Source: an uncultured Candidatus Saccharibacteria bacterium
GTDB lineage: Bacteria > Patescibacteriota > Saccharimonadia > Saccharimonadales > Saccharimonadaceae
Assembly (NCBI GenBank): GCA_937936045.1
Contig: CALGXC010000003.1
Span: forward strand, 1-64,000
Direction: 5' to 3'
Length of the DNA: 64,000 bases
The position numbers and the translations under genes are program-made. Below, piece by piece: positions 22,393 through 30,134 of the stretch. Position 1 is the first letter of the stretch. Each line of letters begins with the position of its first letter. Below the pieces are notes generated by a model that saw only the letters and a program-made list of their open reading frames with translations, was not told where the DNA came from and did not search any database.

Positions 22393-23121
22393 ATGTCTGT
22401 AAAGGTAGACATTAAGGCTTTGCTGGAGTCGGGTGTTCATTTTGGACACAAAACCAGCCGCTGGCACCCAAAGATGGCGCCATATATTCACAGTAAGCGT
22501 CAGGATAGTCACATTATTGACTTGACTAAGACTGTTGAAGCTTTGGATAAGGCTTTGCCGGAATTGACAAAGATTGCTGCATCAGGCCGCAAGGTCCTGT
22601 TTGTTGGTACCAAAAAACAAGCCAAAGACGTTGTTCGTGAAGCAGCTGAAAAAATCAACCAGCCATACGTAGTTGAGCGCTGGATTGGTGGTATGTTGAC
22701 TAACGGTTCAACTATTGCTCAACAAATTAAGAAGTTGAAGAATCTTGAAAAGCGAATGGCTTCAGGTGACTTGGAAAAGCGTTATAACAAGCTTGAAGTG
22801 CAGCGTTTCCAGGAGGAAATCGACAGCTTGAATATGAAATATGGCGGCATCAAGGATTTGATGGGCAAGCCAGGCGCTGTTGTTGTGGTCGACGCATTGA
22901 CCGACGCAAATGCAGTTCGTGAGGCTCAAACTTTGGGCGTGCCAGTATTTGCAATTGTCGACACCAACGTTAATCCAACAGGAATTGATTACGTAATTCC
23001 AGGTAATGACGACGCTGTTAAGGGCATTCAATTGCTATTAGACTACTTCACTGCGGCTGTTGCTGAAGGTGCAGGTAGTGTAAAGGCTGAAGAAAAACCA
23101 GCTAAAAAAGAGGAGAAATAG
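22393..23121 (+). CDS. rpsB: 30S ribosomal protein uS2
   Basis: A 242-residue small-subunit protein. LLESGVHFGHKTSRWHPKMAPYI and LFVGTKKQAKDVVREAAE are characteristic, as are WIGGMLTN and PVFAIVDTNVNP. ATG 22393 is chosen because AAAGGAG sits just before it. A charged Lys/Glu tail ends the protein. It is followed after one base by tsf, the usual order. Confidence 0.97.
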   Translation: MSVKVDIKALLESGVHFGHKTSRWHPKMAPYIHSKRQDSHIIDLTKTVEALDKALPELTKIAASGRKVLFVGTKKQAKDVVREAAEKINQPYVVERWIGGMLTNGSTIAQQIKKLKNLEKRMASGDLEKRYNKLEVQRFQEEIDSLNMKYGGIKDLMGKPGAVVVVDALTDANAVREAQTLGVPVFAIVDTNVNPTGIDYVIPGNDDAVKGIQLLLDYFTAAVAEGAGSVKAEEKPAKKEEK

Positions 23122-23122
23122 G

Positions 23123-23719
23123 ATGGGCGTTTCTGTTGACGATATCAAAAAATTGCGTGAATTGACTGGCGTAGGCTTGACTGACGCTAAAAAAGCTTTG
23201 GTTGAAGCTGAGGGCGATTTCGATAAAGCCTTGGAAGCTATGCGCAAAAAAGGCTTGACAAAAGCTGAAAAGAAGGGTGATCGTGAAGCCCGTGAAGGTT
23301 TGATCGAGAGCTACGTTCACTCTGGCCGAATTGGCGTTATCGTTGAGGTAAACTGCGAAACCGACTTCGTGGCTCGACTTGACGACTTTAAGACGTTGGC
23401 GCACGAAGTTGCTATGCAGATTGCAGCGATGAGCCCAAAGTATGTTTCTGAAGCTGACATTCCAGCAGAGGAAATGGAGCGCGTTAAGGCTGAGCTTATG
23501 GCGAGCGAATCTTTGGCAAGCAAGCCTGAAGAAATGCGCGAAAAGATCGTTGAAGGTCAATTGAAGAAGCATTTTGCTGAACAGGTTCTTATGAGCCAGG
23601 CGTACATTTTGGACGACTCTAAGACTGTTGAGCAGCACGTTAAGGAAGCGATTGCGAAATTAGGTGAGAACATCGTTATTCGTCAATTCAAGCGAATTGA
23701 GCTGGGTGTAAGCGAATAG
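23123..23719 (+). CDS. tsf: Elongation factor Ts
   Basis: A 198-residue nucleotide-exchange factor for EF-Tu. The N-terminal UBA-like domain reads IKKLRELTGVGLTDAKKAL, and the core has IESYVHSGRIGVIVEVNCETDFVAR. At under 200 residues it is the short form with a single core region, common in compact genomes. It is co-transcribed with rpsB; a terminator follows. Confidence 0.97.
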   Translation: MGVSVDDIKKLRELTGVGLTDAKKALVEAEGDFDKALEAMRKKGLTKAEKKGDREAREGLIESYVHSGRIGVIVEVNCETDFVARLDDFKTLAHEVAMQIAAMSPKYVSEADIPAEEMERVKAELMASESLASKPEEMREKIVEGQLKKHFAEQVLMSQAYILDDSKTVEQHVKEAIAKLGENIVIRQFKRIELGVSE

Positions 23720-23739
23720 ATTTTCACACAGAGAAGAAG

Positions 23740-23767
23740 TCGGCCGTAGTAATGCGGTCGATTTTTT
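23740..23767 (+). terminator. Rho-independent terminator after tsf
   Basis: TCGGCCG (23740-23746) pairs with CGGTCGA (23755-23761, one G-U), followed by six T. Confidence 0.8.
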
Positions 23768-23794
23768 ATTTTGTCAATATTTATCATAAGCATA

Positions 23795-23823
23795 TTGACA
23801 ATATCGCAAATATGTGCTAGTAT
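23795..23823 (+). promoter_or_regulatory. Promoter of the coiled-coil gene
   Basis: TTGACA (23795-23800), 17 bases, TAGTAT (23818-23823) preceded by TGc. Confidence 0.75.
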
Positions 23824-23867
23824 GGTTACATATCAAAAAATGATAGTAAAAACAAAAAAGGAAAGAT

Positions 23868-24950
23868 ATGAGCGAAACACCAGTAAGATTTAATCCAAAC
23901 GCTGAAGTGCCTGATACAAAGACATATGAGCTTAGGGATATACCAAAGTCGCGCGATGAGCGTATTGCTGACGGCCAAGAGAAAGTTGCTGCACTGAAGA
24001 ATAAGGCTAAAGAAGGTCTTGGTCGCATATGGAAGGGCTTGAAGGACAGTTTTTATATTGGTGTAAGTCGGGGTTCTGAATTACCTGGACAGATTGCTGA
24101 GGGAGCTGGACGCGCTAAGGAACAAATAGGCAATACTTTGTCTGAAGCAAAGAATAAGGCTGCAGAATTGTTTGCGGGCGGTCGAGAGTTTATTCTTCAG
24201 AAAGCCTCAGAAGCCCGTACGCGAAAAGAAGAAAGGCAAAAAGCTCGCCAAGAACGTAAGGAAGCTCGGGCTAAGGCTAAAGAACAGCGCGAGTTGGATA
24301 GGCAGAAATATAACGAAGCGCGAGAGCAGGATAAGGCAGACAATGAGGCTGACAAGTCGACAATTGATAGCAATAAAGAGACTGTAAAAAACTCTAAGCA
24401 AGAGCAAAAAGAGGCTGTCGTCAAGCTGGAAGAATTAGAAAAGATACGACGAGAGGCGGAAGAGAAGGCTAAGAAAGCTGCCGCTGAGTATGACGCCGCA
24501 AAGAAGGCATTTGAAGCTGATCAAACGAATGAGAAGTTGCGCTTGGAGGCTGATAAAAAGCGTAATCTGGCTGAGGCTGCCGCAGTGGATTTGAAGCTTG
24601 CTGAACTTGATGTTAGTGAGCAGAAGAGTAAGATTGATTCTGCCGAGGAAGAAATTGATAAGGCTAAGAGTGAAATAGATAAAGCTAAGGAAGCCATGAA
24701 GGAGCGTGCAGGAAAAGCCCGGGAACGTAAGAACGCACGACGACAAGCTCGCAGAGAGGCTTTCGGCGACAAATGGGAATCTGCCAAAGATAAGCTGGCG
24801 CGGGTTGCTGGCAAGGGCGCGAACTGGATGATGAATCTTGGTAGAAGGGCTGTTGCGGGAGCTGGTAGGGCTGTCGGTAGGGCCGCTAGGGCGGTCGCCA
24901 ACAAACTTGACCCAGTTGAGGTAAATAGCGAATCAAGCAACGGTAAATAA
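23868..24950 (+). CDS. Long Ala/Lys/Glu/Arg-rich coiled-coil protein
   Basis: A 360-residue protein, almost entirely charged helix from about residue 75 to 290, with no signal peptide and no true membrane segment. The C-terminal 60 residues alternate Gly/Ala/Arg (GRRAVAGAGRAVGRAARAVA) and could lie along a membrane or bind nucleic acid. No family is recognised beyond a generic coiled coil. AAAGGA precedes the ATG and a consensus promoter drives it. Two overlapping runs of long frames on the other strand are compositional artefacts. A structural or DNA/RNA-organising role is possible but is not shown by sequence. Confidence 0.7.
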   Translation: MSETPVRFNPNAEVPDTKTYELRDIPKSRDERIADGQEKVAALKNKAKEGLGRIWKGLKDSFYIGVSRGSELPGQIAEGAGRAKEQIGNTLSEAKNKAAELFAGGREFILQKASEARTRKEERQKARQERKEARAKAKEQRELDRQKYNEAREQDKADNEADKSTIDSNKETVKNSKQEQKEAVVKLEELEKIRREAEEKAKKAAAEYDAAKKAFEADQTNEKLRLEADKKRNLAEAAAVDLKLAELDVSEQKSKIDSAEEEIDKAKSEIDKAKEAMKERAGKARERKNARRQARREAFGDKWESAKDKLARVAGKGANWMMNLGRRAVAGAGRAVGRAARAVANKLDPVEVNSESSNGK

Positions 24951-24991
24951 GCATAATTGATAATAAAACATAAAAAGGATATTATAAAATC

Positions 24992-25327
24992 ATGAATAAC
25001 GACCAAACCCAATTAAACATTCGAGTAACAATAGTCACCAAGGCGCAGCTGAATTCAATCGGTATCAATCTACCAGAAGATCAGATGCAGGCGCTGATTC
25101 AGCACGTAGAAGATACGATCAATAGCCAAATTGGCGAAGAAATCGTTGAATCTTTGGACGATGATCAATTGAAGGAGTTGGTGCAGATGCAGGACAATGA
25201 CGCGCCGGCTGAAGAAATTGATGCATGGATTCGTGCACGAGTTCCAGAATATGATGAGATCATTGAAGATAACGTGGCGATTGTTCTGGGTGAATTAGCT
25301 AATAATTCCGATGCGATTCAAGCATAA
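24992..25327 (+). CDS. Small acidic protein, DUF5663-like
   Basis: A 111-residue protein: a short beta-like start (TQLNIRVTIVTKAQLNSIGI) and then helices with a strong acidic bias (EEIVESLDDDQLKELVQMQ, IDAWIRARVPEYDEII). The layout is like the DUF5663 family seen in candidate phyla, but I cannot confirm this. AAAGGA precedes the ATG at suitable spacing. It probably shares the promoter of the coiled-coil gene 41 bases upstream, as no separate promoter is seen. Confidence 0.65.
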   Translation: MNNDQTQLNIRVTIVTKAQLNSIGINLPEDQMQALIQHVEDTINSQIGEEIVESLDDDQLKELVQMQDNDAPAEEIDAWIRARVPEYDEIIEDNVAIVLGELANNSDAIQA

Positions 25328-25344
25328 ATAAGCTTAGGAAAAGT

Positions 25345-25376
25345 AAATCCGCTTTCACGTGAGAGGGCGGATTTTT
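25345..25376. terminator. Bidirectional terminator between the 24992 gene and recF
   Basis: AAATCCGC (25345-25352) pairs with GCGGATTT (25367-25374), with further inner pairing around CACGTG and T/A runs on both sides. It overlaps the recF stop codon. Confidence 0.75.
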
Positions 25377-26427
25377 ATTGTGTGGAAATTATTGAGCAGC
25401 CGTCTTTTTGGTGGCGCGCATCTGTCGTGGTGACGATAAATTGGTGGTTTTGGATGGTTTCCTGAAGAAGTTTTTCGCGGGTGGCGTCTAGCTCCGAGAA
25501 AACGTCATCCAGTAGAATTAGCGGTCGAGATTGACTAATCTCTGTCTGCATTTCAAGCTCTAGCAACTTGAATGCCAGCATAATGGTTCGCATTTCGCCA
25601 CGTGAAGCAACTTTAATGGCGGGCTGATTATGGAGGAAAATTGTGAAATCTTCACGGTGTGGGCCAGCCGAAGTAAATCCTGTGACTATTTCATATTCGC
25701 GAGATTTTCCTAAGCGATTAAGCAGGGCTTGGTCGTAATTTTCCAGAGGTACAATAGCGCCATATTCAATGGACAGTTGCGTATCTTTTCCTGCCAAAGA
25801 TTCGTATAGATTTTTTATGCGAGGCTCGTTTATCTGGAGAAATTTGGCTCGTTTTTGGGCAATGTTGGTTGCGTATTGGACAAATTTTATATCCCAAGCA
25901 AACAGGTTGTCGCGCCAAATTGATGAGTCTTCTTGGTGGGATTTTAAGAGTTCGTTGCGCTGTAAAAGAGTGCGATTGAAAGCTCTTAAATCCGTGTCGT
26001 ATTTGGGGTCAAGTCGGGCAATTAAGCCATCCAGAAAGTCGCGTCGTCGGGACGGCGAAGAGGAAATTAATCTTAGTTCGCTTGGCTCAAACAAAACGAC
26101 AGGCAAGCGGTTTTTTCTGGTTAAGGCCTTTGATTTATTGTCATTGATAATGAATTCTTTGTTTATTTTTCCGGAAATTGAGTCTAGTTTAATGCGTCGA
26201 TCGCCGAAATCACCCTCCAGGTGAATAATTGTTTGCGGGGCATTCAGTGTCATGCAATCGCTAAGGCTGCCACGAAAACTACTGCCGCGTAACGCCACAT
26301 AAACCGCCTCGAGCAGATTCGTCTTGCCGGTGCCATTTGGTCCAACGATTACCGTTCCAGAATTGCTAAAAGTCGCTTCGTGTAGATGATAAGACCGGAA
26401 ATTGTATAGCTTAATCTTAGAAATCAC
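25375..26427 (-). CDS. recF: DNA replication/repair protein RecF
   Basis: A 350-residue SMC-like ATPase that helps load RecA at gaps together with RecO, whose gene begins at 63460. It starts VISKIKLYNFRSYHLHEATF, has Walker A IVGPNGTGKTNLLEAVY, the signature region around TSAGPHREDF, and Walker B LILLDDVFSELD. The open frame runs 61 codons further upstream, but the family start is at GTG 26427, which lies 6 bases after an extended -10 (TGcTATAAT), so this is a leaderless GTG start. It is not next to dnaA or dnaN in this window. Confidence 0.93.
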   Translation of the reverse strand: MISKIKLYNFRSYHLHEATFSNSGTVIVGPNGTGKTNLLEAVYVALRGSSFRGSLSDCMTLNAPQTIIHLEGDFGDRRIKLDSISGKINKEFIINDNKSKALTRKNRLPVVLFEPSELRLISSSPSRRRDFLDGLIARLDPKYDTDLRAFNRTLLQRNELLKSHQEDSSIWRDNLFAWDIKFVQYATNIAQKRAKFLQINEPRIKNLYESLAGKDTQLSIEYGAIVPLENYDQALLNRLGKSREYEIVTGFTSAGPHREDFTIFLHNQPAIKVASRGEMRTIMLAFKLLELEMQTEISQSRPLILLDDVFSELDATREKLLQETIQNHQFIVTTTDARHQKDGCSIISTQ

Positions 26428-26433
26428 TCTGTT

Positions 26434-26442
26434 ATTATAGCA
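26434..26442 (-). promoter_or_regulatory. Extended -10 of recF (leaderless GTG start)
   Basis: TGcTATAAT on the minus strand, ending six bases before GTG 26427. It supports the GTG as the true start. Confidence 0.7.
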
Positions 26443-26486
26443 CGGGGCGTAAGGCAAAATTAGCAGACAATACGCTTGAAGTTTGA

Positions 26487-26492
26487 TATAAT
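26487..26492 (+). promoter_or_regulatory. -10 element of the frr operon
   Basis: TATAAT, followed by a 25-base leader with GGAGG before ATG 26518. Confidence 0.6.
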
Positions 26493-26517
26493 AACGGATA
26501 GATAAATTGGAGGAAAT

Positions 26518-27072
26518 ATGTTCGACACAAACCCTTATGAAGAAAAAATGAATGCAGCGTTTAGCTTTTTTCAAGATGAATTGAAGAAGGTGCGAACGGG
26601 CAGGGCGCACGCTGGAATGCTCGACGGCATTATGGTTGAGGCTTACGGCTCAAAAATGCCACTTAATCAAGTCGCAAACGTAACCGCTCCAGAGGCACAA
26701 ATGTTGTTAGTTACGCCATTTGACCCGAGTAACATTACAGCAATTTCTTCTGCAATTCGCGACAATCAAAGCCTGGGCTTTAATCCATCTGACGATGGGC
26801 GAGTGGTTCGCGTTCCAGTTCCAGCTTTGACTGAAGAGCGCCGCCATCAACTGGTGAAACAGGTTAGCGAGAAGGTTGAGGAGGCTCGAATTGCGATGCG
26901 AAATATTCGTCAGGATGCATTAAAGGACGCTAAGCGAATGAAGGACAATAAAGAGCTGAGCGAAGACGATTTGAAGCGCGTAGAGAAAGAAATTGACGGC
27001 TTAATGAGCAAGATGCAGACGCAAATTGACGAGGCGTTTAAGGCGAAAGAAAAGGACGTCTTAACAGTTTAA
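26518..27072 (+). CDS. frr: Ribosome recycling factor
   Basis: A 184-residue protein that with EF-G splits post-termination ribosomes. VRTGRAHAGMLDGIMVEAYG, PLNQVANVTAPEAQMLLVTPFD and RVPVPALTEERRHQLVKQV are typical, and length is normal. It overlaps the next gene by one base (TAATG). It opens a run of genes in the widespread order frr-uppS-...-rseP-proS. Confidence 0.97.
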   Translation: MFDTNPYEEKMNAAFSFFQDELKKVRTGRAHAGMLDGIMVEAYGSKMPLNQVANVTAPEAQMLLVTPFDPSNITAISSAIRDNQSLGFNPSDDGRVVRVPVPALTEERRHQLVKQVSEKVEEARIAMRNIRQDALKDAKRMKDNKELSEDDLKRVEKEIDGLMSKMQTQIDEAFKAKEKDVLTV

Positions 27073-27491
27073 TGAGCGAAACTTTTGCCGATAAAGTGAA
27101 AGCGTTGAATTTGTCGTTGGATCAAATTATTGTTATTGGTAGCGGGATTTTGGATCAATTGGGGATTCGTCCAGCTAGCGATATTGATCTTGCGGCGAGT
27201 TCTGATTTGATGAAAAAGCTCTCTGAGGAAAGTGATGATTGGTCTAAAAAGTTTGGTTATAACCAGCGTTTTTATTTTGTAAAAGATGACGGTTCGGCTG
27301 AAGTTTGGGACGGCTGGGATTTTGATGGGCAGGCTGTTAGCTATGATGATTTGCTTGATTACGCGGTAGAATATGATGGCGTAAGGTTCGTCAATTTAGA
27401 GTTTTTATCTCGATGGAAAAAATGGCGCAATCGCGAAAAAGATGTTCAAGATGTGAAATTAATTGATGAATGGAGGGCGAATAATGAATGA
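27072..27491 (+). CDS. Small nucleotidyltransferase-fold protein
   Basis: A 139-residue protein with the start of a pol-beta nucleotidyltransferase fold: IVIGSGILDQLGIRPASDIDLA gives the G-S motif and then D-x-D. The C-terminal VNLEFLSRWKKWRNREKDVQDVKLIDEW resembles the end of MNT/AbiEii-like domains. Such proteins transfer a nucleotide or serve as inactive relatives. It overlaps frr by one base and uppS by eight, so it is translationally coupled to both, which is unusual for this operon. The substrate is unknown. Confidence 0.7.
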   Translation: MSETFADKVKALNLSLDQIIVIGSGILDQLGIRPASDIDLAASSDLMKKLSEESDDWSKKFGYNQRFYFVKDDGSAEVWDGWDFDGQAVSYDDLLDYAVEYDGVRFVNLEFLSRWKKWRNREKDVQDVKLIDEWRANNE

Positions 27492-28179
27492 AAATGTGAG
27501 TTTGCCGCGGCACATCGGGTTTATTGTTGATGGAAATCGGCGATGGGCAAAACAGCACGGTCTGCCGACATACGAAGGACATCTGGCGGGCTATAACGCG
27601 CTAAAAGACGTGGCGTTGGAGGTTCTTCATCGAGGCGTGAAATATGCGAGCGCTTACGTTTTTAGTACGGAAAACTGGAAGCGGTCAGAGGAAGAAGTCC
27701 GACATTTGATGAAATTGCTATTGAACATACTGAAGGCTGATCTTTCGATATTTATTGAAAACGAGGTTCGCTTGAGGGTTGTTGGGTCCAGGGAAGGCTT
27801 GTCGGATCAATTGATCAAAGCGATTGACGAGGCTGAGGAGAAAACTGCCGATCTGAAAAACGGAGAGTTGGTCTTATGCTTAAATTATGGCGGACATTTG
27901 GAGATTGCTGATGCGGTTAAAAAAATTGTTCAATCTGGAGTTTCTCCTGAGGAAATTACGCCCGAGTTGATTGCTCAAAATATATACGCACCAGAGGTGC
28001 CGCCGTGCGATTTGATTGTTAGAACTTCTAGTGAACAGCGACTTAGCAACTTTATGTTGTGGCGCTCGGCGTACAGCGAGTTGATGTTTATTGAGAAGAA
28101 TTGGCCAGACATGACAGTTGATGACGTGTCGGCTATTTTAGAGGAATATGCTAATCGGAATAGGCGGTTTGGAAAATGA
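27484..28179 (+). CDS. uppS: Isoprenyl transferase (undecaprenyl diphosphate synthase)
   Basis: A 231-residue cis-prenyltransferase building the C55 lipid carrier from farnesyl and isopentenyl diphosphates. The catalytic start HIGFIVDGNRRWAKQHGLP has the essential Asp, and YVFSTENWKRSEEEV and CDLIVRTSSEQRLSNFMLWRSAYSEL are family blocks. In the latter, TSSEQRLSNF replaces the common TSGExRxSNF. ATG 27484 is chosen because GGAGG lies ahead; it overlaps the NTase gene. Its stop overlaps the next start (ATGA). Confidence 0.95.
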   Translation: MNENVSLPRHIGFIVDGNRRWAKQHGLPTYEGHLAGYNALKDVALEVLHRGVKYASAYVFSTENWKRSEEEVRHLMKLLLNILKADLSIFIENEVRLRVVGSREGLSDQLIKAIDEAEEKTADLKNGELVLCLNYGGHLEIADAVKKIVQSGVSPEEITPELIAQNIYAPEVPPCDLIVRTSSEQRLSNFMLWRSAYSELMFIEKNWPDMTVDDVSAILEEYANRNRRFGK

Positions 28180-29336
28180 TTATTTGGGGAGTGTTTGTAG
28201 GGCTATTTGTTCTCATCTTATTGGTGGTTTTGCATGAATTAGGTCATGCTATTGTCGCCAAAAGAAACGGCGTCAAGGTTGAGGAATTTGGAATCGGATT
28301 TCCGCCCGCTGCAAAAAAATGGAAGGTAAAGCGAAGCTTCTTGGGTGAAAACGTAACGTTTAGTCTGAACTGGCTGCCGCTTGGTGGATTTGTCAGACTG
28401 AGGGGTGAATATGATTCCGCAAAAGGCGAGGGTACCTATGGCGGATCGACATTTTGGGTGAAGACGAAAATCTTGCTGGCTGGCGTCGTGATGAACTGGA
28501 TAACTGCGATTGTTTTGTTCACGATTCTTGCGGTAATTGGCATGCCGAAAATCCTGTCGAACCAAGTACAATTGCCATTTGATACAGAGGTTAGGCGTTC
28601 GCCGGTGGCGATAGCGAAAGTTACGCCAGGTTCGCCTGCTGATAAAGCTGGACTTAAGATCAATGATCAATTGGTGCAAATAAATGATCAGCCACTTACA
28701 GAGGCGGGAAAGTTGCCAATTGTAACGAAGGAAAATACTGGCAAAAAAATCAACGTCAAGTACAGGCGTGATGGCAAAGAGTCGGCTGTTGACGTCCAGT
28801 TGAATGATGAAAAGTCCGTGAAGGGAAGCGGATATTTGGGTGTTATTCCGGGGCAGACGGAGAAAATGTATAGCACCTGGTCGGCGCTTATTGTGGGTGT
28901 GGCGACTACTGGGCAATTGTCATATGAAACTATCAAAGGCGTTGGTGTGTTATTGGTAAAAACCGTGCACGGATCAATCGGACAAATATTTGGTTCCGCG
29001 GAATCAAAAGAATCTGCACGAGCTGATTTGGCCTCTGTCAGCGGGAGCGTAGCAGGACCAATTGGCATACTGGGTGTATTATTCCCGTCAGTTGTCAGTT
29101 CTGGAATTGAGTACATCATTTTCGTGGCGGCGTTAATCTCGCTGACGCTGGCAGTGATGAACATTTTACCAATCCCAGCGCTTGATGGTGGTCGCTGGTT
29201 CACGATGGCAATTTTCCGCTTATTTAAGAAAGATCTGACGAAAGAGCGTGAAGAAAATATTCAGGCAACCGGTATGTTGATTCTATTAATCTTAACAATT
29301 TTGGTGACGATCAGTGATGTTGGAAAACTCTTCTAA
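28176..29336 (+). CDS. rseP: Site-2 protease (M50), RseP-like
   Basis: A 386-residue intramembrane zinc protease that cuts anti-sigma factors or remnant signal peptides. HELGH is at residues 20-24 in the first membrane segment, GGFVRLRGE follows, a PDZ domain (about 140-215, with VTPGSPADKAGLKINDQLVQIN) lies in the middle, and NILPIPALDGGRWF gives the third ligand region. It overlaps uppS by four bases and the next gene by about 20. No sigma/anti-sigma pair is in the window. Confidence 0.95.
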   Translation: MIIWGVFVGLFVLILLVVLHELGHAIVAKRNGVKVEEFGIGFPPAAKKWKVKRSFLGENVTFSLNWLPLGGFVRLRGEYDSAKGEGTYGGSTFWVKTKILLAGVVMNWITAIVLFTILAVIGMPKILSNQVQLPFDTEVRRSPVAIAKVTPGSPADKAGLKINDQLVQINDQPLTEAGKLPIVTKENTGKKINVKYRRDGKESAVDVQLNDEKSVKGSGYLGVIPGQTEKMYSTWSALIVGVATTGQLSYETIKGVGVLLVKTVHGSIGQIFGSAESKESARADLASVSGSVAGPIGILGVLFPSVVSSGIEYIIFVAALISLTLAVMNILPIPALDGGRWFTMAIFRLFKKDLTKEREENIQATGMLILLILTILVTISDVGKLF

Positions 29337-30123
29337 GAAAATAAAAAACCGCAAATGGTGGCTGATTTTGGCGCTCCCAGCTTGGGTTTATGGCGTATTT
29401 TTGGCGGTGGAAGTTATTGTTTCATTGGCGGTCGGTGCTTTGATAAAAATCGGTGTGCCACTCAATTCTGTGAATCCAGTTATTTCTAACACGGTGCTTT
29501 CGGTTGTTGTATATATTTTGTCGCTAATTGTCGTGATTGGTGTTCCGTTTTTGGTTAAGAAGCGCCGAACAACTTTGAGTAATTTGGGTGTAAATGACTG
29601 GCCAACGTTTTTGGAAATATTTATTTCTCCATTCGCTTTTGTGGCGTACTTTTTACTAACAATGGTTACAATGAGCATTGCCAGAGTTGTTTTCTTAGTG
29701 GATATGCAACAAAAGCAAGCTATACCGTTCAGTCAGAGTATGCTGGCGACTCATTGGCAATTTATCATGGCGTTTGTCGTTCTGGTGGTATTGGCACCAA
29801 TTGCGGAGGAACTTTTGTATCGAGGATATCTTTATGGTAAGTTGCGCAATTCTTTCTCGATTTGGCTGTCAATTATCACAACGAGCATAGCGTTTGGCGC
29901 GGCGCATCTTTGGGTTGGTCCGGATTCGCCATTGCAATGGGCGGTGGCAGTTGATACATTTACTTTAAGCCTGGTTATGTGCGCAACTAGGGAATATACT
30001 GGCGCAATTTGGGTACCGATTATGATGCATATGATGAAAAACGGAATAGCTTTTTATTTCTTGTTTATCAATACGGGCGCAATTAATCAGACGGAATCGT
30101 TATTGCCATTTATATTTATGTAA
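29317..30123 (+). CDS. CPBP family intramembrane protease
   Basis: A 268-residue protein with about six to eight membrane segments. The CPBP/ABI motifs EELLYRGYLYGKL (EExxxR) and IAFGAAHLWVG (FxxxH) are present, with a later HMMKN block. Members cleave CAAX proteins or membrane peptides, or act in bacteriocin immunity; in bacteria most substrates are unknown. It is inserted between rseP and proS, overlapping rseP, so it is part of the operon. ATG 29317 or GTG 29314 could be the start. Confidence 0.85.
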   Translation: MLENSSKKIKNRKWWLILALPAWVYGVFLAVEVIVSLAVGALIKIGVPLNSVNPVISNTVLSVVVYILSLIVVIGVPFLVKKRRTTLSNLGVNDWPTFLEIFISPFAFVAYFLLTMVTMSIARVVFLVDMQQKQAIPFSQSMLATHWQFIMAFVVLVVLAPIAEELLYRGYLYGKLRNSFSIWLSIITTSIAFGAAHLWVGPDSPLQWAVAVDTFTLSLVMCATREYTGAIWVPIMMHMMKNGIAFYFLFINTGAINQTESLLPFIFM

Positions 30124-30134
30124 AGGAGAAAAAT

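Noticed and set aside
23868..25012. Several minus-strand ORFs of 60-160 residues opposite the coiled-coil gene
   Set aside because: They are Leu/Ser/Phe-rich antisense products of Lys/Glu/Ala-rich codons, without start signals.
25354..25365. parS-like TTTCACGTGAGA
   Set aside because: Only about 11 of 16 positions match the parS consensus, and the core sits in a terminator stem where palindromes are expected; a similar match (45450-45465) occurs inside secA.
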